From NCBI GenBank assembly GCA_020881915.1, contig JAJFPB010000008.1:496001-560000 (forward strand): a DNA stretch of 64,000 nt, written 5' to 3'. The notes beneath the pieces are model-generated. The model was not told where the DNA came from. It searched no databases and was given only the letters and a program-made list of their open reading frames with translations. Positions within the stretch are counted from its first letter, which is position 1, and the number at the start of each line of letters is the position of its first letter. A program made the position numbers and the translations under genes. The stretch is from Paramyrothecium sp. XJ0827. Lineage: Eukaryota; Ascomycota; Sordariomycetes; Hypocreales; Stachybotryaceae. Shown in pieces: positions 1-11,333 of this stretch.

Positions 1-468
1 CTAAGCGCTTGCTCGACTCTATACGGACTGGCACTCTATCACACTGGCACTTTTGGGCATGTAGACAACAGTTGTTCCTCACGAGTTCGCGACGAGCCCT
101 CGTTTTATTTGGAGATGTCTGCACCGATAACCCAGCAAGCCAGGAGTGGAAATTATAATTTCTCATATGAGTACCTGTAAATCATTCAGGGAGGCCATGC
201 GTTACTTTCAATTAGAAATTTGCTGTTCGATATGACAATCCCAGCTCCGTGCCCTAGTACAAACTATATTGCCCCCGGAATATAACATATCGATGTCCCA
301 TACTCCCATCAAATACCCATAGGGCCCAGTGGCTGCTAGGAGTCCAGGCGGTTGCGAAGATCAGTGATTTGGAGCATGGAAGCTGTTGCCCTTGATAGCA
401 GGCAATATATGTCGGCTCCTAATACCGACGCGATCTTATAAACGGGTCAAACAGCAAACTACATGTCT
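1..468. other. Intergenic, nothing recognised
   Basis: No open frame with protein-like character, RNA gene or repeat is seen. The sequence lies upstream of the exonuclease-like relic and may carry its missing 5' part. Confidence 0.5.
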
Positions 469-470
469 GA

Positions 471-1130
471 CTTTCCGAAGGGCATGCCACGGAAGAGCGT
501 GTCCCTGTTTCTTTTCATTTGTTGGATCTCGAGGTTATTTCAGTTCGAAAAATTGTTCCGTTGTCAAATGAGAAGCCTATCGTCACCCAGATTGGGTTTG
601 CGATTCTTGACACACGAGAGGTTTTCCCATCCCCAAATGATCTGAGAAATGTCATCTCAGTTCGCTTTTGTATCATCTCTGATTTAGGACAACCTTATAG
701 ATCTGGCCAAGCCAACAAAAAAAGGCGATGCGTCCTCGCAAAGCCACAAGGCATCATCCAAGACTACATTCCTGCAATGATCACACAAAATCTCCGAATC
801 CGTGACAAAAACAAAAAGGGGTCGCTAAGGAACATTGCCTTGGCTGGTCAATCTACCAAGGAAGATCCCAAGCTTATACAATATCTTGGCCTGGATGTGG
901 CCGATGTTGCACCAATATCAATAATTATCGACACACATCTTCTGGTACTTCATGTCCTATCTCCCTACCGTCCAAGAAACTTGACTTTGATCTGGAGAGA
1001 ATTTCTCTTTGGTTGGAGTTTTATTGCATCTTGGCTGTTCCCTCAATCTATCAGAGCTCCACAATGCCGTGAATGACGCAGGACACACCACGCATGCTTT
1101 GCTTCTCCTTGCTATAAGACACGCGGCAAA
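471..1130 (+). pseudogene. Gfd2/YDR514C-like exonuclease-domain relic
   Basis: The frame open from 471 reads LLDLEV, then VTQIGFAILDTREV, then QYLGLDVADV and IIDTHLL. This order resembles the RNase H-like (DEDD exonuclease) domain of fungal Gfd2/YDR514C proteins: an acidic D-x-E strand, a TQIG-x-A-x-LDTR segment, and a second IDT strand. The family's closing motif appears as LHNAVNDAGHTTHALL at about 1063-1110, but in a different frame. I found no clean GT-AG intron joining the two parts; the linker seems to shift frame twice. No convincing start ATG lies upstream and the region between the first motif and QYLG is poorly conserved. I infer a decayed copy of a multi-copy fungal family. An unusual spliced gene remains possible. 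Confidence 0.45.
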
Positions 1131-2152
1131 TCATATATCCGGGCTCGGATTGGGTAAACGAAGAAGACTGGAGACACTGAGATTGATGGTGTTCGAGATA
1201 TTGGTCAGGTGCGTATCATTTACTGCATTTAACCCTCTCTCAATCTTTCAGGGAACGTGAGGCCACCTCCAAAAGACAAAGCAAAGCGAGATTTGTCCAC
1301 GCGCTACACTGAACTCGATATTATCCGGGGCTAAACGCATGCGCCAGGACCTGAGGCAGCTCTCCGCACAAGCAGTCAATAAACGTAATACCAAATATAT
1401 CATTATCATCGCCACCCATTCGGCTCGGCTAATGGCTGGTCTAGTAAGTGAAGTTCATTATCGGTGCTTGAATACAAAAAGATGAAGTTAGCACGGTTCC
1501 TCAGAACCCGTAATGCAAGCAAGGCGTGAGCAGAATTTCATGCCTATTCCATGTTGAGCCTTTGGTGTCACGGCCTTGGATCATATCTTGCCGATCTTGC
1601 TTCATGACTGGTCTTTCATCCCTGTATGACGGGGTAAAAGCCCGACTCATTCCAATAAGGAAACACTTCGCACAACGGCCTCATATATGTCTTGACTTCG
1701 ACCTCACGGTACTTGGATGAACAATGCTAGATCATGCGGTTTAGGAACATCCTCGTGTACACGAGTGCTCCTATTTGCCATGTTTTCATCATAGGTCTGT
1801 TTATGATCCCATATTATACATGAGTCGTAGCTCAGGCACGGAAAGAGGAAACTGAAGCGGCTTGAGGGCGGAACGTGTCTTTATAACAGCCAGCCATGCG
1901 GTTCAACGAGTGAAAATGTTGGGTACACTCAACAGATGGGCTATGCAATACATGAAAAGTATGTCAAACGGGGTCACAGCAGACCTTATTTTGCCTAATA
2001 CCATGCAGCATTGAACTTGGAATCGCTTAAACTTCTCTCAGCAGCGATGATCGTGGAGCATGGACCCGTCAAGGCGATTTGGAAATACCAAATGCGACAT
2101 CGTAAGTCATTGTAGTTCGTGGAGTACCCGGCGGCGGCTGGCAACGATACGT
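1131..2152. other. Intergenic, about 1.0 kb
   Basis: No coding, RNA or repeat signal that I can support. Confidence 0.5.
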
Positions 2153-2925
2153 CTAGCTTTGCAGAGGGCTTGCGTGACTCTCTGACTTCACATGTATCGC
2201 CACTTCATCACATCCGTTTGCTCCCACGTTTGCAGCTGTAACCGGCGCTGCACGTTGGGGCTTCAGCTCTTCCGGGAGCTCCACCCCCCAGTCTTCCTCA
2301 AATTTCCTGGCCAGATACTCGTCGAACTCGCCTGCCTTGCGACTCTCGTGGGCTGCCCAAGCCTGGGCGAGCCACTCCGGGTCATGGCGCCCTTCTGATA
2401 CATTTTCCGTGTACGTAGCGCAGTCGTGTCGGAAACTGTCATCGTTGAGCAGGGTCTGGAAGTTGGGACGAGGCCCCTCGGCCTCGGTCTCGATCACGTG
2501 TTCCTTGTCGGGAAACAAGGCCAGAATCTCGGCCTTTTCGTTTGCATCCAGGACGTCCCACGCCATGGGGTTCGAAAGGACGGTCTGGATTCGGAAGTTA
2601 ATTCGAGCAGTGTAGCTTCGACCTGGGTGCTTACCCTAAGATCGCAGGTAGCGAGAGGAGACTTTGGGTCCACCATGATATTTTCTGCATTCCATTTGGA
2701 CTTTCTTGGTGCTTTTCTCATGTGGACTCTTCTCTTCCTTAGCTGAGGTATGGCTTGCGAAGGACTCTTTTCATCTGCAGTGTCTTGAAATGGTGGAGAG
2801 GGGGCGGAAGGTTCCGTGATACAGCCATCTTGCGCATCTGTTGAGGGCGGTGCTCCCTCGGAGTGCTGTTCCTGCATGGTGTCTCTCGAGATGAGGCTGG
2901 GTGTTGGCTGCTCCTGGGAATCCAT
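2153..2925 (-). CDS. Small ASX-homology (ASXH/DEUBAD) domain protein
   Basis: Two exons: 2925-2635 and 2584-2153, joined across a 50-bp GTAAGC...CAG intron in phase 0, giving 240 aa. The start is the first ATG (2925). Residues 1-70 are low-complexity, rich in Ser, Pro and Glu, and end in a basic RKRRVHMRKAPRKSK patch that could serve nuclear import. The rest is an Asx homology domain: a W..ENIMVDPKSPLATCDLR entry, then NPMAWDVLDANEKAEILALFP, and the diagnostic GRHDPEWLAQAW plus AGEFDEYLARKFEEDWG. In animals this fold (DEUBAD) in ASXL proteins activates the BAP1 deubiquitinase; in fungi the domain occurs in poorly studied nuclear proteins. No other domain is present, so the protein is close to a free-standing ASXH module. 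Function in this organism is unknown; the domain call is firm. Confidence 0.85.
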
Positions 2926-3870
2926 TTCCAAAGCATATCAGTTGGCTGGTGCAACGCGAGGGCAGCAGCTGAGTCAAGGGAAACGCGGTTGAAAAGTCAT
3001 CATAAAACGTAGAGCAACGACAAGCAGTAACTCATTAAACTGCATAGGATCAACGTGATTGGAATTGAATGTGAGCTTCATTCCCTCTCCCCTAGGATTA
3101 CAATGGCGGTGCTGTGTAGGGTAAGGTTTGTGATGCGTTGGTGCTGTTGAACCCCACGTCAAAAGGTGCACCGAAGAAGGTAAGAAGGTGTGGCCCACAG
3201 CTGTCAGCTGTAACAAAAGGGTAACTTTGAGAGCTTCAACAGTGCGAACAAGAGACCTTATTTGCGGAGAAAGCCTGAAGAGCCCGAGTGAATTAGGGGT
3301 TCCACCCCCCACCGTCGGTGCCACTACCCGAGAATTGATTAAAAGCTTGGAAACCAAGTTGACGGCTATCGAATCCGAATCATGTGCAGTGTAGACTTGA
3401 CGACCAGAGCCATTTTTACTAACCCTGTCTTAGAACAAGCTCATCCGCACCGTCGAAAGAAGGAAAAAAAAGAGAAAAGAAAAGTCAATACGACAGCCAC
3501 CCATGCGCGTGGCATCAATGCCGCGTCCCATTACAGGAGTTCGTCCTAATCGCGGGGGAAGCCCCCCAACCATGACGAGCTACCCCTCAACCGTACGCCA
3601 TCCGGTACTACACCCGGCGCCTGAATGAACGACTTCCCCCCACCTAGGACAAGACCCGGGCTGATTAGACACGTAAACTGGAGCTCGGAGAAAAGGCTCG
3701 CGGCCGCGTGGAGACCTACGGCTCGGGGAAGTGTTGCCGATGCGACTCCTGCTGCCCTCCGACCCAAGGCCATAAGAAGGCCCCGCCTGCAGAATGGCGT
3801 CCCAAGCGGTTGACCAGTTTTTGTCAATAGGTTCTTGTTTTCTACACTGAATGAGCAGTAAACTGCAAAC
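2926..3870. other. Divergent intergenic region between ASXH and DUF2264 genes
   Basis: About 0.95 kb shared 5' region of two genes that point away from each other. It must hold both promoters. Short open frames here (for example at 3546-3903 on the minus strand) look like chance. No clear TATA box was found. Confidence 0.5.
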
Positions 3871-6147
3871 ATGGGTCTCTGTCTCGGCTACGACGATGTT
3901 CATCCCTTTGCCAAGGTCAAACTGACAGACCGCGCATCGGTCCAGGAACTCCTGCGGACACTTCTAGATCCCCTGGAGCCTTTCTTCTCACCCCAAAAGG
4001 CGCGCGTCAAGTGCCCAGGCGCCACCGCCGTCCGGTTCGATCAGGCCGCCTCCGAAGTTGAGGGTATCTGCCGGCCGCTGTGGGGTTTGGCGTGCCTTCT
4101 CGCCGGGAATGGCGAGTATCATGGCACTGAGTGGTGGATCCAGGGTATCAAGTCCGGGACCGACCCGGAGAATCCTGAGTATTGGGGTTACCCCAGGGAC
4201 AATGACCAGAGAATGGTGGAGATGTGCCCTTTGGGTTGGTGCCAACAGCTTTACAATTACAACCGGCCGAGTTTTGGCTAATTTGTCTTATAGGCTATGC
4301 GCTTGCTGTCGCCCCGGTCATTTGGGACAGCTTCTCCGAGCGAGAACGTGAAAATGTTGAGAATTGGCTAGGAAACTCGATCAATGAGAAGAAGTAGGTT
4401 TTGCGACTTGCTGCGTGAATGACCTACTGATTGCTCTCCAGCATGCCCAACACAAACTGGTTGTGGTTTCGAGTCTTTGCCAACCTAGGCCTCAAGAAAA
4501 ACGGCGGCAAGTACTCGCAGGAGAGGCTCGAAAGCGACATTGAACACCTAAACACCTTCTACCGCGGAGACGGCTGGTCAAATGATGGTCCAGAGGGCAT
4601 TCACCGTCAGTTTTGTTCCCCCCTAACAATGCCACTGCTAACAGTGGGCAGAGATGGATTACTACTCGTCGAGCTTCGCTATCCAACTCCTGCAACTGCT
4701 CTACGCTAAATTGGCCGCCGATGAGGATCCTGAGCGCGCGGCCGAATTCAAGAAGCGCGCCCAAGCCATTGCGCTGGACTTGGTTCACTACTACGACGAC
4801 GAGGGTCGCGCCATTCCGTTCGGCCGCAGTGTAGGCTATCGGTTTGCCATGGTTTCGTTCTGGGGCGCATTGGCCTACGCCGATGTCGAGCTCCCGGCGC
4901 CGCTGACTTGGGGCATCGTGAAAGGAATCGTGCTTCGACACTTGAGATGGTGGCAGACACAGAACGATATTTGGACGTCGAGTGGCACGCTCTCGCTCGG
5001 ATACTCCTATCCGAACATGTATGTAAGTATCGTCTGGACTCCAATGAGAAGGTATGAGCTGACGCTGGCAGATGACTGAGAATTACAACAGCCCCGGCAG
5101 TCCAGTGAGTCCAGCTCAAAGTCCATGCGGAATTTAGTAGCATACTAACACAGCCAGTACTGGGCATGCTTGGCTTTTGTTTGTCTCGCAGTACCCGAGG
5201 ACCATCCTTTCTGGACTTCCGAGGAGGAGCTGCCTGGTGATACTATCCCCAAAGTCAAGGCATTGAAGCACCCTGGGCATATCGTGAGGTGAGCTCGAAA
5301 TTGCCACAGTAGTGACTACCGCTGACTTTACAGCCACCTCGGTGGCCATTGCATGTTGTTGTCTTCGGGCCAGGCGTGCAGCTATCCGATGAAGGGAACT
5401 CACGCCAAATACGGAGGCCTGGCGTACAGCAGTGCCTACGGCTATTCCGTCCCGCCTGGCCTCTTCTCGCTGGAGCAGTATGCATTGGCTTCCCAGCTTG
5501 GCCTGTCGGACGATGGAGGCGAGTACTGGAAAACTAGGCGCATTTCGGAGTACGCAGCGATCGAGTATCACGATGAGAAACCTGCGCTTGTGTCGGTATG
5601 GAAGCCGTTCCCAGACGTCACGATCAAGACGATCCTGCTACCGCCAGAGGAGCAGACGCCCAATTGGCACATCCGAGCTCATCGCATCGAGAGTGGCAGG
5701 GAGGTGATGACGGCGGATGGGTCGTTTGCCATCCGCAACGTCAGCTCAGAGCACGGTCGCTACCTGGACCCGTACGACGAGGAGAAGGGCGAGGGCACAT
5801 CGCCCAAGATCATTGGCAACTACGATCTTTACACACCGGCGGGCTGGGCAGCCGGAACTGATGGAGCGTTCGCGGTGTCCAAGGGCGCGGTAGGGATCAA
5901 GGCGCTAGAGGCGCAGAGTCCACGGAAAGCCATGCTTGTCAACGCAGACCCCAACTCGAACCTGGTCGAGTCTCGGACAACAATACCGACGCTGCAGCAT
6001 ACAATTAACAAGGGGCAGACGGTGTGGTACGTGTCAGGCATCTACGCCAAGCCCTCTGGCGAGGGTGTCCCAAAGCAGAGCTATCTGGATGGTTGGGGCG
6101 CACCTCCTGCGCTGCCATCTTGGCTCGCGAACGAGATTGGTGCATGA
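3871..6147 (+). CDS. DUF2264 domain protein
   Basis: Seven exons: 3871-4234, 4294-4393, 4442-4605, 4652-5022, 5072-5104, 5158-5288 and 5334-6147, giving 658 aa. All introns are short (46-59 bp), GT-AG, and every junction keeps frame. The protein matches DUF2264 throughout: [10 protein letters not shown] near residue 64, [11 protein letters not shown] near 95, [15 protein letters not shown] near 158, FYRGDGW, then [12 protein letters not shown] near 212, and [13 protein letters not shown] after exon 6. The family is widespread in bacteria and fungi; its aromatic-rich helical repeats suggest an (alpha/alpha)-barrel glycoside-processing enzyme, but that activity is inference. No signal peptide is evident, so a cytosolic protein is likely. 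Exon 5 is only 33 nt. The gene is complete, with the ATG at 3871 in a good context and a TGA at 6145. Confidence 0.88.
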
Positions 6148-9100
6148 TCTCTGGGTAGGTAGCTGGCGAGGCAAAGCTGAGGCGGGTAATTATCCGATTT
6201 CACGTGGTGTGGCGGCCGGGATCGGGGTTGTGAACGCGAGGTGCAGCAGAGAGATCACCAGCGCGTGCATGGCACTAGTAGCTTGGGACGAGGGCGATGC
6301 TTCGCGGGATGGTCTGGGCTTTCAGTGAACTTTGAAACCGGGGAGTGAGAAAGCCATTGAGATTTGATGCGCCACCGCCAGATTTGGCATTGCTAGGATC
6401 GAAGAGGATTGTTGGATCGTAATTGGACCTGTGGCACAGGACGGTGCCAAGGGCTGGTCAGATGCTCCGGTGGCCCACCCGCATACGCCTGTTTCCCGCT
6501 GACCGGTGATTTGCGGTGCTGCAAATTCCCACCAGTGAGAAGCGAGCGGCCCTGACCACGGCTCAGGCGAGCTGGCATCCCCGACCACGATTCACACTAG
6601 CATCCTGTGCGATGGATGGGTGTCAATATCAAAAGTTTACGCGATGGCATGAACCACCGATTTGTTTCGCCTTGCGGTCGTGAGGCTGAAGTAATAAAAA
6701 CGTCCCCTGAGGCGAAGAGCCAGATCCGTGGAAATGGCTACGCAGTTCATGTTGTGGATTTGGAATGAAACCTGCGCATGCATCGTAGCGTCACAATAAG
6801 GTCGTGAATAAGGTGGTCCCACGGGTCCCACGTTTCTGCAACTTAAAAGGCTATTTGCGCACATGGAGAAAATGCATGCCTTTGAGGCCCGAGGGCAATC
6901 GGTTTTTCTCCGTTAATAAGGCTGCTCCCAAGGACAATGCCGAGACACGACTCATCAGAGCCGGCGCGCGTCCTCCCGTCACTGCGGAGTTGCTTAGCAG
7001 TGCCAGCTTGCCCCCATCCAAATCCTGGGGCTCGTCAAGCCATCTCAGCAGTTGGACGACTCTTTATTTCTTGAAGGCAGGGCATTGGCGCAACCTGGCA
7101 GGGACATGGACATGGACAGCAATTCGCCCCACACTGTCCCGACTCGGCCACACAGATTGAAGAGACTGTGGACACTAATCACGGCGGGCCACTCAGCGTC
7201 CGGGGCCGCGCTGACGATGGAGAGCGGAAGGGCTAGATTAGGCCGTCTCCATCTTCCCCATGGGCAATTAAGGTCGCTGAGATGGCTTAGTTTATCCGTG
7301 AGTTAGTTTCGATGCCCAGAGAAAAGAGTGGCAGAGGGTTAGGTTGGTGGAGCACCATCGCCTTTATTCCCCGTAGCTCCGACGCCGACCGCGCGAGAGA
7401 AACAAAACAATTGGTGTAACACAACATAATGTCGTTGCTTGACCCGGCAACGTGAATACCATCGAGAGGGCGTGGACTGGTGTTCCCTTAGCAAAGCAAG
7501 AAGGATCGTTGTCGTTGTTCGCAAGCGAGGCGCGCGTGCGGCTTGATATCCTCGTCGCACAGGCTCAGTCAAATTGGTTGGCCCGGTCCTCTCACGGCGC
7601 GCGCCCAGCGTCCCCTTGCTCGCAGCACGATCCCATTTCCACCCACACCCCACAGCCTGGCTCTCTAACTAGGTATGGCATGCGACACGATTCGCGGAAG
7701 ATATTCCTCCGTGAAGCCTCAGCACAAGCCAGGCAAAGCTTCAGCACCCAGGAGCCCGGCAGATTATAGGCTAACGCCGAACGCTGCGCCAAGGTGCCGG
7801 GATCCAAACTCTTGGCTTAAGAATTTTTCCTGGGCGCTGTGTCCATCCCCAAACGCCCCTCTACAGGTTTCGGAAAAAGGTGTTTCATTGTCTGGTTCGT
7901 TTGAATAATTCAATGGAGACAACGTTAGGATGGCCTAGATACGCCAAGGCGAGTAGACTGGCGGATCATGGCTCCTGAACCGTTGGAATAATTTTCCCCG
8001 GGCCCTTTATTTCGCATAGCGTCTTGTCTTTGACGTAGATGGTGCAGTCGTGTTTGATGTGTATTGTGGCCACTTTTCCTTAGACGAGCTTCGTCTAGTT
8101 TCAACGGGCTCACACCGATGAACAACATGAGACTGACGCCAAGATGGTCGAATCTGGAACCGGGCGCTTCCAACGGCGTGCCAGTGCAGGAAAGCCATTG
8201 TTCCGTCCGCATCTTGCAGGAACCCGAGAGCATGTCTCATTGCCCCTACGCTAGGCCGTCCCGGAGAACCGGTAGCTCCTCGTTCTTCCATTGTATTCGC
8301 TAATAATACCCAAGCCGAGGGCAGCAGAGTGCCACGAGCGCCGCCAGCCTGCGATGCATCATCAATCTGACACGGGGCAGCAGAGATCGAGAGCGTGCGT
8401 GCCCAGGAGATGCATCGTGGGCTGAACCAATGTGGGGTGGTGGTTCGTGAATTGGCAGACGGGGACGCAATATGGGGTCCGATGCGGAGAGAGGATGGGG
8501 TAGCAATGGGCTTATCTGGGGAAGGGTGGAGGAGGGGAGATTTCCGCGCTGGGTCTCGCTTGCCCAGATGAGGTGGCCTCGAGCAAAGGAAGGTAGGCGG
8601 AACAAATTAGGAAATAGCGAGACAGACCAACAAATTCTCATCGCAGATGGAACCCGCCAACTCACTTGACCAACCTCACACAAGACCTTAGTTGGACTGA
8701 CCTCCTCCACCTCCTCCACAGGAAACAGCAAATATTCTGGGGCCCCGTAGAGGATTCCGGGGGAACGCAGCATCACCGCGGTCCACCTTGCACAGACCCT
8801 CGTTGGCCAGGGTAAAATGCTGGAGCAAAGTGAGGAGCAGCATCAGCAGCAAGAGGGGGTGAGATGGAGGAGGTGGAGAGCCCATTCCATTGAGGGTGTG
8901 GCCCATGCAGCTGCAGTGTTTGGTGGGTTTGAGTCGTCCCGGAGAGGCGTCGCCAATGGGAGGCCAAAGCCTCGCGATGTTCGTTCCCACACACCCTTGC
9001 CATCCAGCGCGACCACGACCGCGGCCGGTCCAATCTATCCATCACACCCCTCCCCATCAATGGGCCGTTTATCCCCCATCTCCATACATTAAACTAATAG

Positions 9101-9394
9101 AGAGATGGCGAGTCTGGGGTCTGTCCCCTCTCCTCAGATGACCCAGGCCCGGCTCCCGAAAATACATATCAAGGGAAAATCCTCGCCTCCTCTTGCCTCT
9201 CTCTTCTCCTCCTTCTTCTTCTTCATCTCCATCCTCTTTTTCCCCTTTCCCATCCCTTCCATTCATCATCCATTGGGTGTGAAAGGAACATCGGAAACCA
9301 CAGTCTTGTCCGGTTTTGGAAAGATTGTCAAGAGAAAGTGTGAGACAAGACAACAACACCAACATCAGAGGGAATCGCAAAGACTTGGCCCATC
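6148..9394. other. 3.2 kb gene-free gap upstream of the sugar transporter
   Basis: No supported gene. Short open frames on both strands lack family character. The last 250 bp before 9395 are pyrimidine-rich and probably contain the transporter promoter and 5' leader. Confidence 0.5.
9180..9262 (+). promoter_or_regulatory. CT-rich tract before the sugar transporter
   Basis: A run of almost pure C and T (TCCTCTTGCCTCTCTCTTCT and onward) begins about 215 bp upstream of the ATG at 9395. Such tracts are common next to transcription start sites of well-expressed filamentous-fungal genes. The role here is inferred from position and composition. Confidence 0.45.
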
Positions 9395-11333
9395 ATGCCT
9401 ATCGTCAAGTCCTTCCTCCGCGCCACCGTGCGCAACGATGCCATGCGCGCTGATCCCGATGAGATCTACAACTGGCGTGTCCTCGCCCTTGTCCTCTCGG
9501 CCTGCTTCGGTGGCATGCTCTTCGGTTGGGAGACGGGTGCCATCGGTGGTGTCCTCGCCATGACTCCTGTCCAGGAGCGTTACGGCTATGCCGACTGGAC
9601 CAAAGGCGCCAAGGCCAATCAGGACCAGAACATCGTCTCTACACTCCAGGCTGGTTGCTTCGTCGCTTGTTTCATCACCGGTTGGGCCGCCGACCGCTTC
9701 GGTCGCCGTCTCTCTCTCATCGCCGTCGGTTTCCTCGCTCTCGTCGGTGTCATCCTGCAGGCCGCCTCTGCCCACAACGGAAGCCTTCCCGTCATGTTCG
9801 TCGGTCGATTCGTCTGCGGTCTCGGTGTCGGTGCTGCCTCCACCCTGACTCCTCTCTACGTCTCTGAGTGTGCCCCCCGTGCCATTCGTGGTGGTCTCAC
9901 TGGTAAGTTCCATTTAGCAGGGCGAATCTCATAGAATTCGACAAGTCCTTACTTACTTCTCATAGCTCTCTACCAGCTGAACATTGTTACCGGTATCATG
10001 ATTGCTTTCTGGTACGTCTGCGGCTCACCTCGTCTACTACCTATCGACTAACACTATATCAGGGTCAACTATGGATGTCTCCTCCACGTCAAGGGCGAGG
10101 CCATGTTCATCATCCCTTGACCCTTCAGGGTCTCCCCGCTGTGTAAGCTCACCCGCCACTGTCGACCTTTACCGATGAGTACTAATATATAATATTCAGC
10201 TTCCTCATTGCCGGCATGTTCGTTTCTCCCGAATCACCCCGTTGGTGTGCCAAGCAGGATGACTGGGAGCGCACCACCGCCATCCTCACCCGCATGCGTG
10301 GGTAAGTTTTGAAAGGCAACTGAAGAATCTTTGATTCCAATCGCTGACGGCTATGACAGTCTCCCCGCCGACTCCCCTTCGTCTCCAACGAGATCAATGA
10401 GATGTCTGAGCAGCTTGCCCACGAGCGCCGCCTTGTCGGTGATGCTACCACCAAGACCCTCCTCAAGGAGATGTGGGTCATTCCCGGTAACCGCAAGCGT
10501 GCCATCATGAGTGTCACCCTCATGATCTGCCAGCAGATGACCGGTACCAACGCTATCGTACGTTGTCCAAATAATACTTACTTCCCGGGGCTATCTGCTA
10601 ATCTGTCATGACAGAACTACTACGCTCCTCAGATTTTCAAGAACCTTGGCATGAGCGGAACCGACTCCTCGCTCTTCGCCACCGGTATCTACGGTGTCGT
10701 CAAGACCGCTGGTATCCTCGTCTTCCTGCTCTTCGTCGCCGATTCTCTTGGCCGTCGTCGCTCCCTCATCTGGACCTCTGCCGCTCAGGGTATCGTCATG
10801 TACATCATCGGTATCTACGGCCGTGTCCAGCCTCCCGTTGCTGGCCGCCCCGTTACTCCCTTCGGCTACTTCGCCATTACCTGCATCTACCTCTGGGCTG
10901 CGTATGACTCCCTTCACCCGCACGGTCCGCACAACTTGCTAACAAGCTTTGCAGTTTCTTCCAGTTCGGTTGGGGTCCTTGCTGCTGGATTCTCGTCTCT
11001 GAGATCCCCACCGCTCGTCTCCGTGCCATGAACGTCGCCCTCGCTGCCGCCACCCAGTGGCTGTTCAACTTCATGATCGCCCGAACTGTCCTGACCATGC
11101 AGAACACCATGGGCCAGGCCGGCTACGGCATGTTCTTCATGTTCGCCACCTTCGACATCCTCATGGGTATCTACGTCTACTTCTTCATCCCCGAGACCAA
11201 GGGTCTCTCCCTGGAGAAGATGGACGAGCTCTTCGGCGTCACCGAGATGGCGAAGAAGATGGAGGAGGAGAACGACGGCGAGCTCGGCCGCCCTGTGAGT
11301 ATCCGCGAGGAGCAGGCCGACATCAAGAAATAG
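9395..11333 (+). pseudogene. MFS sugar (hexose) transporter, frame broken twice at C-runs
   Basis: Seven exons: 9395-9902, 9966-10011, 10063-10142, 10200-10301, 10360-10557, 10615-10901 and 10955-11333. The product is a 12-TM sugar porter of about 533 aa, probably a plasma-membrane hexose/H+ symporter. Family marks include GWETGAIGG in TM1, [12 protein letters not shown] (the D-R-F-G-R-R loop), [36 protein letters not shown], the second [11 protein letters not shown] loop, and [17 protein letters not shown] at the C terminus. Two breaks interrupt the frame. In exon 3 the expected IIPLTLQGLPAV reads IIP-stop (TGA at 10118) because one base is missing in the C-run at 10114-10116. In exon 5 the expected LPADSPFVSNEI loses a base in the C-run at 10374-10377. 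Everything else, including splice sites, is intact. This could be a recent pseudogene or a homopolymer undercall in the assembly. Confidence 0.85.

Noticed and set aside
9365..9913. 182-codon acidic minus-strand frame (Thr/Asp/Glu repeats)
   Set aside because: Antisense of transporter exon 1; repeats derive from the TM codons.
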